Shown: positions 25,531-33,576 of the stretch, in pieces
Layout of the letters: each line of letters opens with the position of its first letter
Numbering within the stretch: the stretch's first letter is position 1
NCBI RefSeq assembly: GCF_900129785.1
Contig: NZ_FSRC01000001.1
Coordinates: forward strand, 2,604,001 to 2,668,000
Reading direction: 5' to 3'
Source: Algoriphagus halophilus
GTDB lineage: Bacteria; Bacteroidota; Bacteroidia; Cytophagales; Cyclobacteriaceae
Length of the DNA stretch: 64,000 bases
Position numbers and translations under genes: made by a program
Notes under the pieces: model-generated
Told to the model about the DNA's origin: nothing
What the model saw: only the letters and a program-made list of their open reading frames with translations
Databases searched by the model: none

Positions 25531-25786
25531 GATTTCTTGATTTAAAATTTGGTGTTCTTGTGTTTTTATTACTTTGATTTTGATTTTTTGTATTCTTTAC
25601 TGGCTCCTCTTCAGGAGGAGTATCGGTGAAATTACCGAAGCGATCAACGTAGACAATCATGTCATCCAAGTCGCCGCTTTTGGGCTGTGCTTTTCTTTCT
25701 AACTTTTTCTCAAATTTTTCTTTCTGTTTTCTTCTCTTTAATTCAGCTTTTTGCTTCTTAATGAAGCTATTTTGATTTTTTGACAT
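25523..25786 (-). CDS. Small highly charged protein linked to the cold-shock gene
   Basis: The 87-residue protein has a Lys-rich helical N-terminal half (about residues 9-35, [19 protein letters not shown]) and the central block [20 protein letters not shown]. The C-terminal tail is Asn/Lys/Arg-rich and probably disordered. I recall similar proteins directly upstream of CspA-type genes in Bacteroidota, but no function is known to me. The charge pattern suggests RNA or ribosome contact. It starts 9 nt after the helicase gene and overlaps csp by 8 nt. Confidence 0.75.
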   Translation of the reverse strand: MSKNQNSFIKKQKAELKRRKQKEKFEKKLERKAQPKSGDLDDMIVYVDRFGNFTDTPPEEEPVKNTKNQNQSNKNTRTPNFKSRNHE

Positions 25787-25795
25787 ACAGTTATT

Positions 25796-26989
25796 TTAGT
25801 TGACAAATGTGAGGGCATGACCAGTCTTACCAGCCCTACCTGTTCTTCCGATTCTGTGTATATAGCTATCCATTGTCATGGGCAGCTGATAGTTTATCAC
25901 ATGGGAAACATCAGCCACGTCTATACCTCTGGCAGCTACATCTGTCGCTACCAACACTCTGGTTTCGCCAGATTTGAATTGCTCTATCGTTTTATTTCTA
26001 AAATTCTGAGACTTATTTCCATGGATCAATCCTGATTTAATCCCAGATTGGTTCAATTTTTTACTTAGCTTATCTGCTAAGCGTTTTGTTTCTGTAAAGA
26101 TGATCACCTTATCCATGCCTCGATCCTGAAAAAGGTCTGCAAGCAATACAAACTTATCCTTGCCTTCTGGTACCCGGATGATTCCTTGTTCAATGTTTTC
26201 GTTTGTGGTAACCCCTGAATTGATTTTCACCTCCACAGGATTATTCAATAAGCTATTGATCAGTGCTTTCTGACTGGCCTCCAAGGTGGCAGAAAACAAC
26301 ATGGTCTGTCTTCTTTGGGTCATTGCCCCAACAAGCTTCTTGACATCATTGACAAAACCCATATCGAGCATTCTGTCAAATTCGTCCAATACCAAGGTTT
26401 TCACTTGGTTTAGCTTTAGAAGTCTTCTGCTGGCCAAATCCAACAACCTACCTGGGGTACCAACGATTACATGAAGTTTTCTCGAAAGCACCTTCATGTC
26501 CGTGTTGATATTGGTCCCTCCAATAAAGGTCGCAGAGTAAAGGTTCATCCCTTTGCTCAAGCTTTTAAATTCCTCTTCAATTTGAAGGGCCAGCTCCCGG
26601 GTAGGAGTTACAATCAATGCTGTAAACTGGTTTTTGTCCTGTAATGCATGTTCGATAATAGGAATCAAAAACGCTCCTGTTTTTCCAGAACCTGTATTGG
26701 AAATCCCTAGCATATCTCTTCCTTCCAACAAAGGGGCTACTGATTGCTCTTGAATATTGGTCATATTCACATAGCCTTTTGTTGCCAGGTTATTCATCAA
26801 TCCTTTTGAAAGCGATAGGCTGGTGAAAGAAGTCTTCGATTGAAAACCCTTTTGCCCAGTTGGCTTGGCTTTCTTGATCAATAAATTTGGATCAAGCGTA
26901 GAAACCTTTTTCTTCTGAACCTGTCTCGGCCCGCGATTAGGTCTACTAGAAGAAGTAGGCTTCGTATTTCTATTTGTGGTGCTATTCAT
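25796..26989 (-). CDS. DEAD-box-family RNA helicase (RhlE-like) with a DEFD motif
   Basis: The 397-residue ATP-dependent RNA helicase has a basic N-terminal extension (about 1-50) and a Q motif region (FTSLSLSKGLM...NIQEQSV). Motif I is SNTGSGKT (97-104), motif Ia is TPTREL, motif II reads DEFD (202-205) instead of DEAD, motif III is SAT, and motif VI is HRIGRTGR. There is no long C-terminal tail. Its ATG overlaps the desaturase stop by one base (TAATG), indicating coupled translation. With the cold-shock protein downstream it probably unwinds structured RNA at low temperature. Confidence 0.92.
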   Translation of the reverse strand: MNSTTNRNTKPTSSSRPNRGPRQVQKKKVSTLDPNLLIKKAKPTGQKGFQSKTSFTSLSLSKGLMNNLATKGYVNMTNIQEQSVAPLLEGRDMLGISNTGSGKTGAFLIPIIEHALQDKNQFTALIVTPTRELALQIEEEFKSLSKGMNLYSATFIGGTNINTDMKVLSRKLHVIVGTPGRLLDLASRRLLKLNQVKTLVLDEFDRMLDMGFVNDVKKLVGAMTQRRQTMLFSATLEASQKALINSLLNNPVEVKINSGVTTNENIEQGIIRVPEGKDKFVLLADLFQDRGMDKVIIFTETKRLADKLSKKLNQSGIKSGLIHGNKSQNFRNKTIEQFKSGETRVLVATDVAARGIDVADVSHVINYQLPMTMDSYIHRIGRTGRAGKTGHALTFVN

Positions 26990-28098
26990 TATTTGAAAAC
27001 TTTTTGAGGCTCCAACTTCGGAGTGTTTCCGAGGATATAAAGCATTTTAAAATGGTCTAAAACAGCCATCAAAAAGTTCGGCTTGGAGTAATAAGGCACA
27101 TTAAACTCCGCTGCTGTAGCTTTTACAATAGGTGCGATTTTTTTATAGTGTACATGACAAATATCCGGAAATAGGTGATGTTCCACTTGGTAATTCAACC
27201 CCCCGGCAAACCAGGTGATGATGCGTGAATTCGGTGAGAAGTTACAGGTAGTTGCCAACTGATGCAGCATTCGCTCACCTTCCACATTTCCATGCTCATC
27301 AACTACCGGAAAATTAACATCTTCCACAATATGAGCGATTTGGAAAACCATGGTTATTACAAACCCTGTCACAAAGTGCATGGATACATAACCTAACAAT
27401 ATCATCCAAAAAGGAAAGGGAGAGAAGATTAATGGCAATCCTAGGATCACAGCAAAATATCCCGCCTTCCAAGCGATGATCTTCCACAAGGTTTTTTGAT
27501 ATCCATTTTTCCCTTTCACCAATCCCTTGTCATGGTATCTTTTAAGTCTAATGAAATCCTTGGCTGTTACCCAAGAAAGTGTAGACAAGGAGTAAAAGAA
27601 CCATGCATAGAGATGTTGAAATCTATGAAGTTTATTTTGCTCAGCTTCAGGAGAAAATCTCAAAAAGAATGGAGCATTGATATCATCATCATGTTCATGG
27701 ATATTCGTATAGCTATGATGCAACACATTGTGTTGAATTCTCCATACTTCTGAACTTGCTCCCACCATATTCAAGGTGTAGCTCACGAACTTATTGACTA
27801 AAGGATTTTTTGAATAGGAACCGTGACATGCATCATGCATGACACCCATGCCTATGCCGGCCATTCCGAAGGCTGATAATAAATAGCAGGTAAATAGCTG
27901 CCATGTTTCGGCAACCCATCCTGAAATAATGAGTGCTTGAGGGATTAAAAATAGTGAAACGAGTAAAACAGTCTTGATGACCATTTCCTTATTTGCATAC
28001 TTGGATTTGTTATTGGACTTGAAATGTCCATAAACCCTTGACTTGAGGGTGACAGAGAAATCTGATAGATTTGATTCTGAGAATCTTACAGTTTTAAT
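26989..28098 (-). CDS. Membrane fatty-acid desaturase, probable ATT start codon
   Basis: This front-end/acyl-lipid-type desaturase shows the three His boxes HDACH, HNVLHH and QVEHH, and several membrane helices. The first ATG is at 27984 and would give 331 residues. The frame stays open for 38 more codons with family-like sequence (KTVRFSESNLSDF, then LKSRVYGHFKSNNKSKYANKE) up to a stop at 28120-28122. No ATG, GTG or TTG exists in that stretch. An ATT at 28098 gives a 369-residue protein of normal family length. It heads an operon with the helicase, a basic protein and the cold-shock gene. Raising membrane unsaturation fits cold adaptation. Confidence 0.82.
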   Translation of the reverse strand: MKTVRFSESNLSDFSVTLKSRVYGHFKSNNKSKYANKEMVIKTVLLVSLFLIPQALIISGWVAETWQLFTCYLLSAFGMAGIGMGVMHDACHGSYSKNPLVNKFVSYTLNMVGASSEVWRIQHNVLHHSYTNIHEHDDDINAPFFLRFSPEAEQNKLHRFQHLYAWFFYSLSTLSWVTAKDFIRLKRYHDKGLVKGKNGYQKTLWKIIAWKAGYFAVILGLPLIFSPFPFWMILLGYVSMHFVTGFVITMVFQIAHIVEDVNFPVVDEHGNVEGERMLHQLATTCNFSPNSRIITWFAGGLNYQVEHHLFPDICHVHYKKIAPIVKATAAEFNVPYYSKPNFLMAVLDHFKMLYILGNTPKLEPQKVFK

Positions 28099-28277
28099 AG
28101 AGTGTTGTTTTGGTTTAAATTAAAAGGCAATTCTGATACTGTTGGGGAGGATTTTTACTGCAGGTTTTAATTCGAAAAATGACGCTGGGCCATTGTTGAA
28201 TTAAAAAAGTAGAAAAGGGAGAGAATTAAAACCTAGGTAATCGTAAGGGAAAACTCTTGAATTTGCTACTTAAGCAG

Positions 28278-28290
28278 GTTGATAATCAAC
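28278..28290. promoter_or_regulatory. Perfect 13-bp palindrome upstream of the cold operon
   Basis: GTTGAT-A-ATCAAC lies 180 bp upstream of the proposed desaturase start. The symmetry suggests a dimeric regulator, but nothing in the sequence identifies it. Confidence 0.35.
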
Positions 28291-28389
28291 GCTAACTTTA
28301 CTTCAAGGATCAGGATAATAGTTGTTAAGTGAATTCCTGACTGGGACAAAGGTCCATCTATTATTTGGTAATTCCTAATTTGTATCAAA

Positions 28390-28412
28390 ATAGGGGTATT
28401 TTAATCCCCTAT
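28390..28412 (-). terminator. Probable terminator of the tsdA-porin operon
   Basis: ATAGGGG (28390-28396) and CCCCTAT (28406-28412) form a perfect 7-bp stem. Read on the minus strand it is followed by TTTTGATA, a modest T-tract, just beyond the porin stop at 28446. Confidence 0.5.
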
Positions 28413-28445
28413 CTCTCCACCGGTATCTCATGGAAATGATTCAAA

Positions 28446-29795
28446 TCACTTAAAAGGCCTCCAATTCAACATGCCGTTGACATGGATCATTTCCACTTTA
28501 TTGTAGCGTAATTTCGGGCTAAGGTCCCTATTCCCCATGGCTTCCTTATTCATGATGATCAAATGAAAATCAATGGCTTTATAGGATTGGGGCACATATT
28601 TAAGACCTAAATTTACTTGTCGGTAGGAAGGAAAACCGTATTTGTTGGCTTGAGGATCTGTATAATCCGGCAACCAATGAAGTCCGAAATGCAAATATGG
28701 CTTAAGACCTGTATCCCCTATTTGATAATCCACATAAGCTACCAAGGCATCCATTCCTCCAAATCCTTCATTCCGCTCTCTAGGAATAAAGGTATACCAA
28801 GCATCTTTCCCCCACTCTCTAGGGCTTAGCCATCTCCCTTTGCCATCCAAGTGAGAATAACTCAAACTCATGGACCAGTTTTTTACAGCATAACCAGCCT
28901 TTGCCGACACTACCCAATTGGTATCTTCAGGGTCTTTGTATTGAAATATGGGATTGATATTACCTCCATCCCCTATCCCATTTTGAAATCCAAACTGAAT
29001 TCCTGAAAACCACTTGCCATGAGGTTGCTCCGGCCAATTTTTCTCCAATGATGCCCAAAGGGTGTTGGATATATTCTGCACCAACGTTTCTGAAACACTT
29101 ATTTTTCCAAACTTTTCGGTTTGATGGGAAAACTCCAAGATCCCTATCCAATCACTATTGGTATTCCCTGCATACTGAGACGGTTCTCCATTAATAGCTC
29201 TACCAACAGGAAATACTCCAATAGACTCCCCAACCCCAAGCCATTCAGAAGTTCCCCTCACTCCCATTTTACTGATTGCCCATAAACCGAATTCCCATTT
29301 TGGACTTGGTGCATACCAAGCATGGAGTCCCTCTATGGCTGTGGGAGCAAGTCTTCCATCCTGGGCATTGACCCAATCGGTATTGATCCCCATTCTACCC
29401 ACTTTTGCACCCCACTTTTCTTGGGTGTAGGATATAGAAAGAGTCTCCAATTTTCCGAAAAACTTATCTTCTGGGTGGAGCAAATCAAATAATCCCACTT
29501 CATAACGATTCCCAAGCCCGGAAAGGGGATCCGGACTCGTGAGATCGGAACTCCATAGATTTCCGTAAAACCGATAACCCACATGGAAGTTTATATGATC
29601 TGCAAAAGCCAGATTCGCCCCTAGGTTCAAGCTTGAACCCAGGGCAAAGTCATTTTTAAAGTCTTTTGGATAGCTGGTACTCATCCAAAACATTCGGAAA
29701 TGGACATCCGGTACTACTTTTAGCTGACGCTCTGATTGTTGAGCAATAGCTTGAAAAGATAGCACCAGGAATAATCCTAGTAGTATCTTTTTCAT
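28446..29795 (-). CDS. Outer-membrane porin-like beta-barrel (paired with tsdA)
   Basis: The 449-residue protein has a signal peptide (residues 1-18, ending AIAQ) and alternating beta-strand pattern throughout, ending in a strand with terminal WRPFK. Conserved blocks include GRMGINTDWVNAQDGRL (about 137-153), FPVGRAINGE and SPREWGKDAWYTFIPRER. The same blocks occur in the 468-residue paralogue at 34175-35581, for example FYPTGRNPTGEE and FPREWGREQFFASLPRER. OprD-like porin is the closest description I can give. The start overlaps the tsdA stop by 4 nt, so the channel is translationally coupled to a thiosulfate-oxidising cytochrome. Confidence 0.78.
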   Translation of the reverse strand: MKKILLGLFLVLSFQAIAQQSERQLKVVPDVHFRMFWMSTSYPKDFKNDFALGSSLNLGANLAFADHINFHVGYRFYGNLWSSDLTSPDPLSGLGNRYEVGLFDLLHPEDKFFGKLETLSISYTQEKWGAKVGRMGINTDWVNAQDGRLAPTAIEGLHAWYAPSPKWEFGLWAISKMGVRGTSEWLGVGESIGVFPVGRAINGEPSQYAGNTNSDWIGILEFSHQTEKFGKISVSETLVQNISNTLWASLEKNWPEQPHGKWFSGIQFGFQNGIGDGGNINPIFQYKDPEDTNWVVSAKAGYAVKNWSMSLSYSHLDGKGRWLSPREWGKDAWYTFIPRERNEGFGGMDALVAYVDYQIGDTGLKPYLHFGLHWLPDYTDPQANKYGFPSYRQVNLGLKYVPQSYKAIDFHLIIMNKEAMGNRDLSPKLRYNKVEMIHVNGMLNWRPFK

Positions 29796-30847
29796 TTTAG
29801 TTTTGCTATCGCTTCTTTGATAGGTTTGAAAGGACCAAACTTATGTTGCTCCTCTGAAAATTCATCTGCATAAGGACCAAATGGATGATCCATTGGCTTT
29901 TTACTGATATCTGGCCAATCATTAGGAAAATCTCTGGTAGGTCGATCAAGGCTGTTTACATAGGCTGCCACATCCCAGGCTTCCTCGTCAGATAGCATTG
30001 GATTTTCATAAGTAGCCCCAAAAGGCATATTGGCTTTGACATATCCGGCAAATCTTGACATTCTAAATAGACCGGCTTTCTGGTTGTAGCTATGCTCTCC
30101 CCAAAGTGGAGGGTAAGTGTAACCGGTCCCGTCTGCTTTTGCCAAGCCTTGTCCATCCGCCATATGACAGGCAACACATTGTCTATCATACACAAGTTTT
30201 CCTTTTACCGGATCGGCAGCTCTATCCAACAGTGGCACCTCATAAATCCCTGCTCCTACCGGTTTTTCTCCTTTTGGAACATCCTGACCTAGCCAATTCA
30301 TATAGGCAACCATGGCTTTCATTTCTTTGCTGTCCCTAGGCAAGACACCTCCATTCAAGCTTCTTTGGAAACAGCCATTGATTCGCATCTCAATATCTTC
30401 AGAAGTACCAGATCGACCTCTTACTTTTGGATAAGTACTTGCAGCAGCTGAATAATTATTTCCCAAGGGAACGGTACCTGCCTGAAGATGGCAATTCTGG
30501 CAATTCAACCCATTGGATATCTTTTTGACCTTTCCGTTTGGCCCCAAATATTCAGAAGTATTGGCAATCAATTCTCTACCATACTTGATTTCATCGGCAT
30601 TGGGTTCCGTATCTACACTTGCCCAATCAGGCGCTTGCCACATACCCGAAGGATCCATCAATGCCTTAGAAACAGGTGTATTCACTACTTGGGCTACTAC
30701 AGGCTGCTCTTTAAAAGCCGGTAGATTAACCCCCGAGTAGGACAAATAAATTACAAATCCGATTACGCCTACTAATAAACTGGCCAATACCAATAAACTT
30801 AGTACCAGCGTAATCAATTGCAGAAATGGTTTTCCGATCTCTTTCAT
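29792..30847 (-). CDS. tsdA: Dihaem cytochrome c, TsdA-type thiosulfate dehydrogenase
   Basis: TsdA joins two thiosulfates to tetrathionate in the periplasm. The 351-residue protein has one N-terminal membrane helix (about 10-36). The haem 1 site is CQNCH (116-120), the sequence NGCFQRSLNG follows with Cys159 at the place of the unusual axial Cys ligand of TsdA, and the haem 2 site is CVACH (224-228), with KANMPFG (Met274) a likely axial Met. The Cys-ligand block makes TsdA more likely than a generic dihaem cytochrome. The direction of reaction (oxidation or tetrathionate reduction) is not readable. The downstream porin overlaps by 4 nt, and a Crp/Fnr-type site lies 48-63 bp upstream. Confidence 0.85.
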   Translation of the reverse strand: MKEIGKPFLQLITLVLSLLVLASLLVGVIGFVIYLSYSGVNLPAFKEQPVVAQVVNTPVSKALMDPSGMWQAPDWASVDTEPNADEIKYGRELIANTSEYLGPNGKVKKISNGLNCQNCHLQAGTVPLGNNYSAAASTYPKVRGRSGTSEDIEMRINGCFQRSLNGGVLPRDSKEMKAMVAYMNWLGQDVPKGEKPVGAGIYEVPLLDRAADPVKGKLVYDRQCVACHMADGQGLAKADGTGYTYPPLWGEHSYNQKAGLFRMSRFAGYVKANMPFGATYENPMLSDEEAWDVAAYVNSLDRPTRDFPNDWPDISKKPMDHPFGPYADEFSEEQHKFGPFKPIKEAIAKLK

Positions 30848-30864
30848 AGTGCTATATCAAGCTA

Positions 30865-30910
30865 CAAAAATGGCTCAAAGAATGGCTATAATGCTGTGAC
30901 AAGAATCACA
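30865..30910 (-). promoter_or_regulatory. tsdA promoter region with a Crp/Fnr-type site
   Basis: TGTGA-N6-TCACA is perfect at 30895-30910 (minus strand reads TGTGATTCTTGTCACA), centred 55 bp before the ATG. A near-consensus -7 box, CATTTTTG against TAnnTTTG, lies at 30865-30872, 34 bp from the site centre. This fits activator-dependent transcription with the site replacing the -33 box. Confidence 0.65.
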
Positions 30911-30931
30911 TCTGGCTTGACATATTGTAAT

Positions 30932-31648
30932 TTAATAGGCTTCTGCTAAAAATACGAGTTTAGCCCCCACTAATCCTTGAAAAATAAAACGATCTTCTTT
31001 TTGGTAGAGATTAATTTCCACCACCTCTCCCAACATGCATTCTGCCTGAAAATTGATTAAAAATTTAGCTTTCTCAATGTTCCTTTCTTTCAGGATATTT
31101 TCTACCCATAGAATGTAGCTGGTATTATTCACATGATCGTTTAAGTCTAAATCCGAATACCTTACCATCAGCTTTTCACTGGCAATCAAGTCTCCTTCCA
31201 CTTTCACCTTCGCTGCTTGCCAATCCGGTTTCTCCAATGGATCAAATAGCTGGGATGGCAATACCTGCTCAGGTCTCATAGGTCTTTTGGACTCCATGTT
31301 CAACAAAAGATAAGAGGTCATGCAAAGTGCGAGGATATTATCTTCCTCATCAGTCATCATAAACTCCCTGAAAGCAAACAATTTCTCTACACCTCTCCCG
31401 GCAGTATAAACTTTCACATGATCGCCCCAAGAGGGCAAATTAAAACAATGAAAATCCATTCTTGACAATACCCACATTTGACCATTTTCCATCAAATTCC
31501 TCCCAAAATCCGCAGAATCAGCATGCCCCCAAGAACTTTCCTGGAATAAGTCTGCCACACAACTCAATCTGATTTTCCCCGAAGGATGAACTTGAAACGA
31601 GCCGATTTCAAAGTCTTTTTCGTACTGAAAGGTAGAAGCATGACTCAT
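30932..31648 (-). CDS. Acyl-ACP thioesterase
   Basis: The 238-residue protein is built of two hot-dog folds. It probably releases fatty acids from acyl carrier protein in the cytoplasm. Landmarks are the N-terminal hot-dog (FEIGSFQVHPSGKIRL, then QMWVLSRMDF) and the second fold with YSDLDLNDHVNNTSYILWVEN (about 173-193), the FatA/FatB-like catalytic Asn/His block. It overlaps the upstream MFS gene by 4 nt (ATGA), so the pair is translationally coupled. The pair sits inside the sulfur cluster but has no visible sulfur role. Confidence 0.87.
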   Translation of the reverse strand: MSHASTFQYEKDFEIGSFQVHPSGKIRLSCVADLFQESSWGHADSADFGRNLMENGQMWVLSRMDFHCFNLPSWGDHVKVYTAGRGVEKLFAFREFMMTDEEDNILALCMTSYLLLNMESKRPMRPEQVLPSQLFDPLEKPDWQAAKVKVEGDLIASEKLMVRYSDLDLNDHVNNTSYILWVENILKERNIEKAKFLINFQAECMLGEVVEINLYQKEDRFIFQGLVGAKLVFLAEAY

Positions 31649-32817
31649 GAAACAGAAGAGGGTTTAACTTTTTGCGGAATAAGAAATACAGCTTTACGGA
31701 AACTTGAAAGCAAGGTGATCCCCAAGGCAGCTACCGCTACCATGGCGAAAGAGGTTTTCAAATTAAAGAGATCAGCAATGAATCCAATCAAAGGAGGTCC
31801 TAACAAAAACCCGAAAAATGAAATGGTAGATACCAAAGCCAAAGCCACGCTTGGCGCGTATAATTTAGATCTCCCAGCTATGCTATAGGAAAGAGGGATA
31901 ATAGATGCCACTCCTAATCCAACCAATAAAAATCCTACAGTAGCCACCGTAACTGTGGGGAATACCACCGCTAAGGCTAAGCCTACAAATATCAAAACAC
32001 CACTTACTTGAATGACGGCAACTTTGGTAAATCTCGCTGCAATTTTATCGGTAATAAATCTTCCTGTAGCCATGGTTCCCATAAAGGCTACATATCCTAA
32101 CGCAATTAGTGAAGGGTCAGCATTCACCACTTTTTTGAAATACACGCCACTCCAATCAAACATACATCCTTCGCACATCATGCCCAAAAACGCAATCAAG
32201 CTAATTCTTAATAGCAAAGCATCCGGCTTTTTCAACACCAACCCACCATCTGCAGATGCAGCTTTTTCTTTAATGATGAATCTTTGAGCAACTAGAATAA
32301 TCGTCAAAGAAATCAACATGACCACCCCATAATGCTGGGCTGGACTTAGCCCCAGGTAGATCATTAATGCGCCGATTCCAGCTCCTGTAAATCCCGCCAT
32401 GCTCCATAGACCATGAAAGGAAGCCAGTATATTTTTCCCCATTTGGTCTTCCAAGTTTAATGCTTGAGTATTCAATGAAATGTTCATGGTATTCCCTAAC
32501 ATTCCATACAGAATCAAAACCGGAACAAGTAACCAAATAGCAGGAGCCAATCCAATCAAAGGCAAGGTGAGTGCATAAGCAACCGCGCCGATCATAATGA
32601 CTTTTCTGCTTCCAAATTGATGAACTGCCCAACCCGCAATTGGAAGTCCTATCACTGAACCCAACGGAAGGAACAATAATAAAGTCCCGAGTTGACCTTC
32701 TGAAAGATCAAACCTGGCTTGAATATCAGGTATCCTTGCAGCCCATGAGGCAAAACATAAACCCACAAAAAAGAAAAATGCTCCGAGGGCTACTCGGCGT
32801 TTGGAATAAGAAATCAT
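31645..32817 (-). CDS. MFS transporter
   Basis: The 390-residue inner-membrane protein has about 12 hydrophobic helices. GxxxD/R-type loops of the major facilitator superfamily are visible, for example GWAVHQFGSRKV after helix 2 and the matching GRFITDKIAARF after helix 8. The N-terminus RRVALGAFFFFVGLCFASWAARIP resembles the group of sugar/drug efflux MFS proteins close to FucP/YbjJ-like members. The substrate cannot be told. It is coupled to the acyl-ACP thioesterase downstream through a 4-nt overlap and may export a product of that enzyme, which is speculation. Confidence 0.85.
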   Translation of the reverse strand: MISYSKRRVALGAFFFFVGLCFASWAARIPDIQARFDLSEGQLGTLLLFLPLGSVIGLPIAGWAVHQFGSRKVIMIGAVAYALTLPLIGLAPAIWLLVPVLILYGMLGNTMNISLNTQALNLEDQMGKNILASFHGLWSMAGFTGAGIGALMIYLGLSPAQHYGVVMLISLTIILVAQRFIIKEKAASADGGLVLKKPDALLLRISLIAFLGMMCEGCMFDWSGVYFKKVVNADPSLIALGYVAFMGTMATGRFITDKIAARFTKVAVIQVSGVLIFVGLALAVVFPTVTVATVGFLLVGLGVASIIPLSYSIAGRSKLYAPSVALALVSTISFFGFLLGPPLIGFIADLFNLKTSFAMVAVAALGITLLSSFRKAVFLIPQKVKPSSVS

Positions 32818-32901
32818 AGGTTGGGTATAGATTAATAGGCTCCGAAATTTAGAAAGATTACTCCAATAAGCGGCAAATAACCTCTCCTCAAGCTTAAACT
32901 A

Positions 32902-32934
32902 TTTGGGAAAAGGGGTGTTATTGTGGTAAATTTA
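32902..32934 (+). promoter_or_regulatory. Bacteroidota-type promoter of the 26-residue gene
   Basis: TTTG (32902-32905) and TAAATTTA (32927-32934; consensus TAnnTTTG) are 21 nt apart, the expected spacing. The start site predicted from the -7 box falls at or next to the ATG at 32940, so the message would be leaderless or nearly so. Confidence 0.5.
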
Positions 32935-32939
32935 AGCAC

Positions 32940-33020
32940 ATGGAATTTATCATCGTAGGTGCAATTATCACCACAGCCATCTTGATCATCAGATTCATTA
33001 TCAAAAAAGTATTTGATTAA
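32940..33020 (+). CDS. Predicted 26-residue single-pass membrane peptide
   Basis: An ATG at 32940 opens a 27-codon frame encoding MEFIIVGAIITTAILI followed by RFIIKKVFD. It is almost entirely one hydrophobic helix with a positively charged C-terminal end, so it would insert with its N-terminus outside. It has a matching promoter and a strong terminator immediately after its stop, and occupies the gap between the MFS and YeeE genes on the opposite strand. I do not recognise a family. Promoter plus terminator around so short a frame argue for a real transcript, but the coding status is unproven. Confidence 0.45.
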   Translation: MEFIIVGAIITTAILIIRFIIKKVFD

Positions 33021-33021
33021 A

Positions 33022-33051
33022 AAAGCCAGTTCCCTATCAGAAACTGGCTTT
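33022..33051. terminator. Bidirectional terminator
   Basis: AAAGCCAGTT (33022-33031) and AACTGGCTTT (33042-33051) form a perfect 10-bp stem. On the minus strand a run of six T follows, which serves the YeeE operon. On the plus strand TTTAATTATT follows and serves the small gene. Confidence 0.8.
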
Positions 33052-33075
33052 AATTATTCCATCTAAACCTAATAG

Positions 33076-33564
33076 TTAATTTGGAAGCTTCTTCGCAAAT
33101 TTTCCATATACCCAGGTTCCCGCTATAGCTGAAATCAAGGTTACAAATACAATGGTAAATCCACTTCCTATTTGAGCAAACAATGGTCCTGGACAAGCTC
33201 CGGTAATCGCCCATCCTAAACCAAAGATGAATCCTCCGATAATCTGTCCTTTCCTAAATTCCTTTTTAGGAATATTGACAGTCTCTCCTTTGATCGTCTT
33301 GATGTTGAATCGTTTGATGATCTGGATGGAAATGATCCCGGTAATGATCGCGGAACCAATGACTCCATACATATGGAAAGACTGAAGACGGAACATTTCC
33401 TGAATTCTAAACCAAGAAATGATTTCAGCTTTGACAAACACGATTCCAAACAAAATTCCGACAATCATGTATTTTACTAAGGCTAGGCCTTTTTCAATAT
33501 TCTCTTGAGAGTTTGGAGCATCACATACTGCAGCCCCTTGTATATTTTTTTCTGCTACTTTCAT
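33076..33564 (-). CDS. YeeE/YedE-family half-transporter, DUF6691-like
   Basis: The 162-residue inner-membrane protein has about four helices and the conserved Cys loop GACPGPLFAQIG (about 124-135). YeeE/YedE (TsuA) proteins import thiosulfate through a line of Cys residues. In this lineage the transporter is made as two short proteins, and this is the second half. The first half ends 12 nt upstream, so they are co-translated. A pore for thiosulfate or another sulfane-sulfur compound is the likely joint product. The N-terminal 25 residues are soluble, so the true start may be the Met in LVKYMIVGI, but the longer form is kept. Confidence 0.82.
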   Translation of the reverse strand: MKVAEKNIQGAAVCDAPNSQENIEKGLALVKYMIVGILFGIVFVKAEIISWFRIQEMFRLQSFHMYGVIGSAIITGIISIQIIKRFNIKTIKGETVNIPKKEFRKGQIIGGFIFGLGWAITGACPGPLFAQIGSGFTIVFVTLISAIAGTWVYGKFAKKLPN

Positions 33565-33576
33565 TTTATCATCTAA

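Larger units (their letters stand above)
28099..28445. other. Intergenic region upstream of the desaturase operon
   Basis: No gene is seen in these 347 bases. They hold a perfect 13-bp palindrome GTTGATAATCAAC (28278-28290), a possible operator, and near the left porin gene a terminator-like hairpin (28390-28412). No clear TAnnTTTG promoter box was found for the desaturase operon. Confidence 0.5.

Noticed and set aside
27985..28098. Truncated (331-residue) desaturase as a pseudogene-like form
   Set aside because: The upstream frame is intact and family-like. A non-ATG start explains the data better than gene decay.
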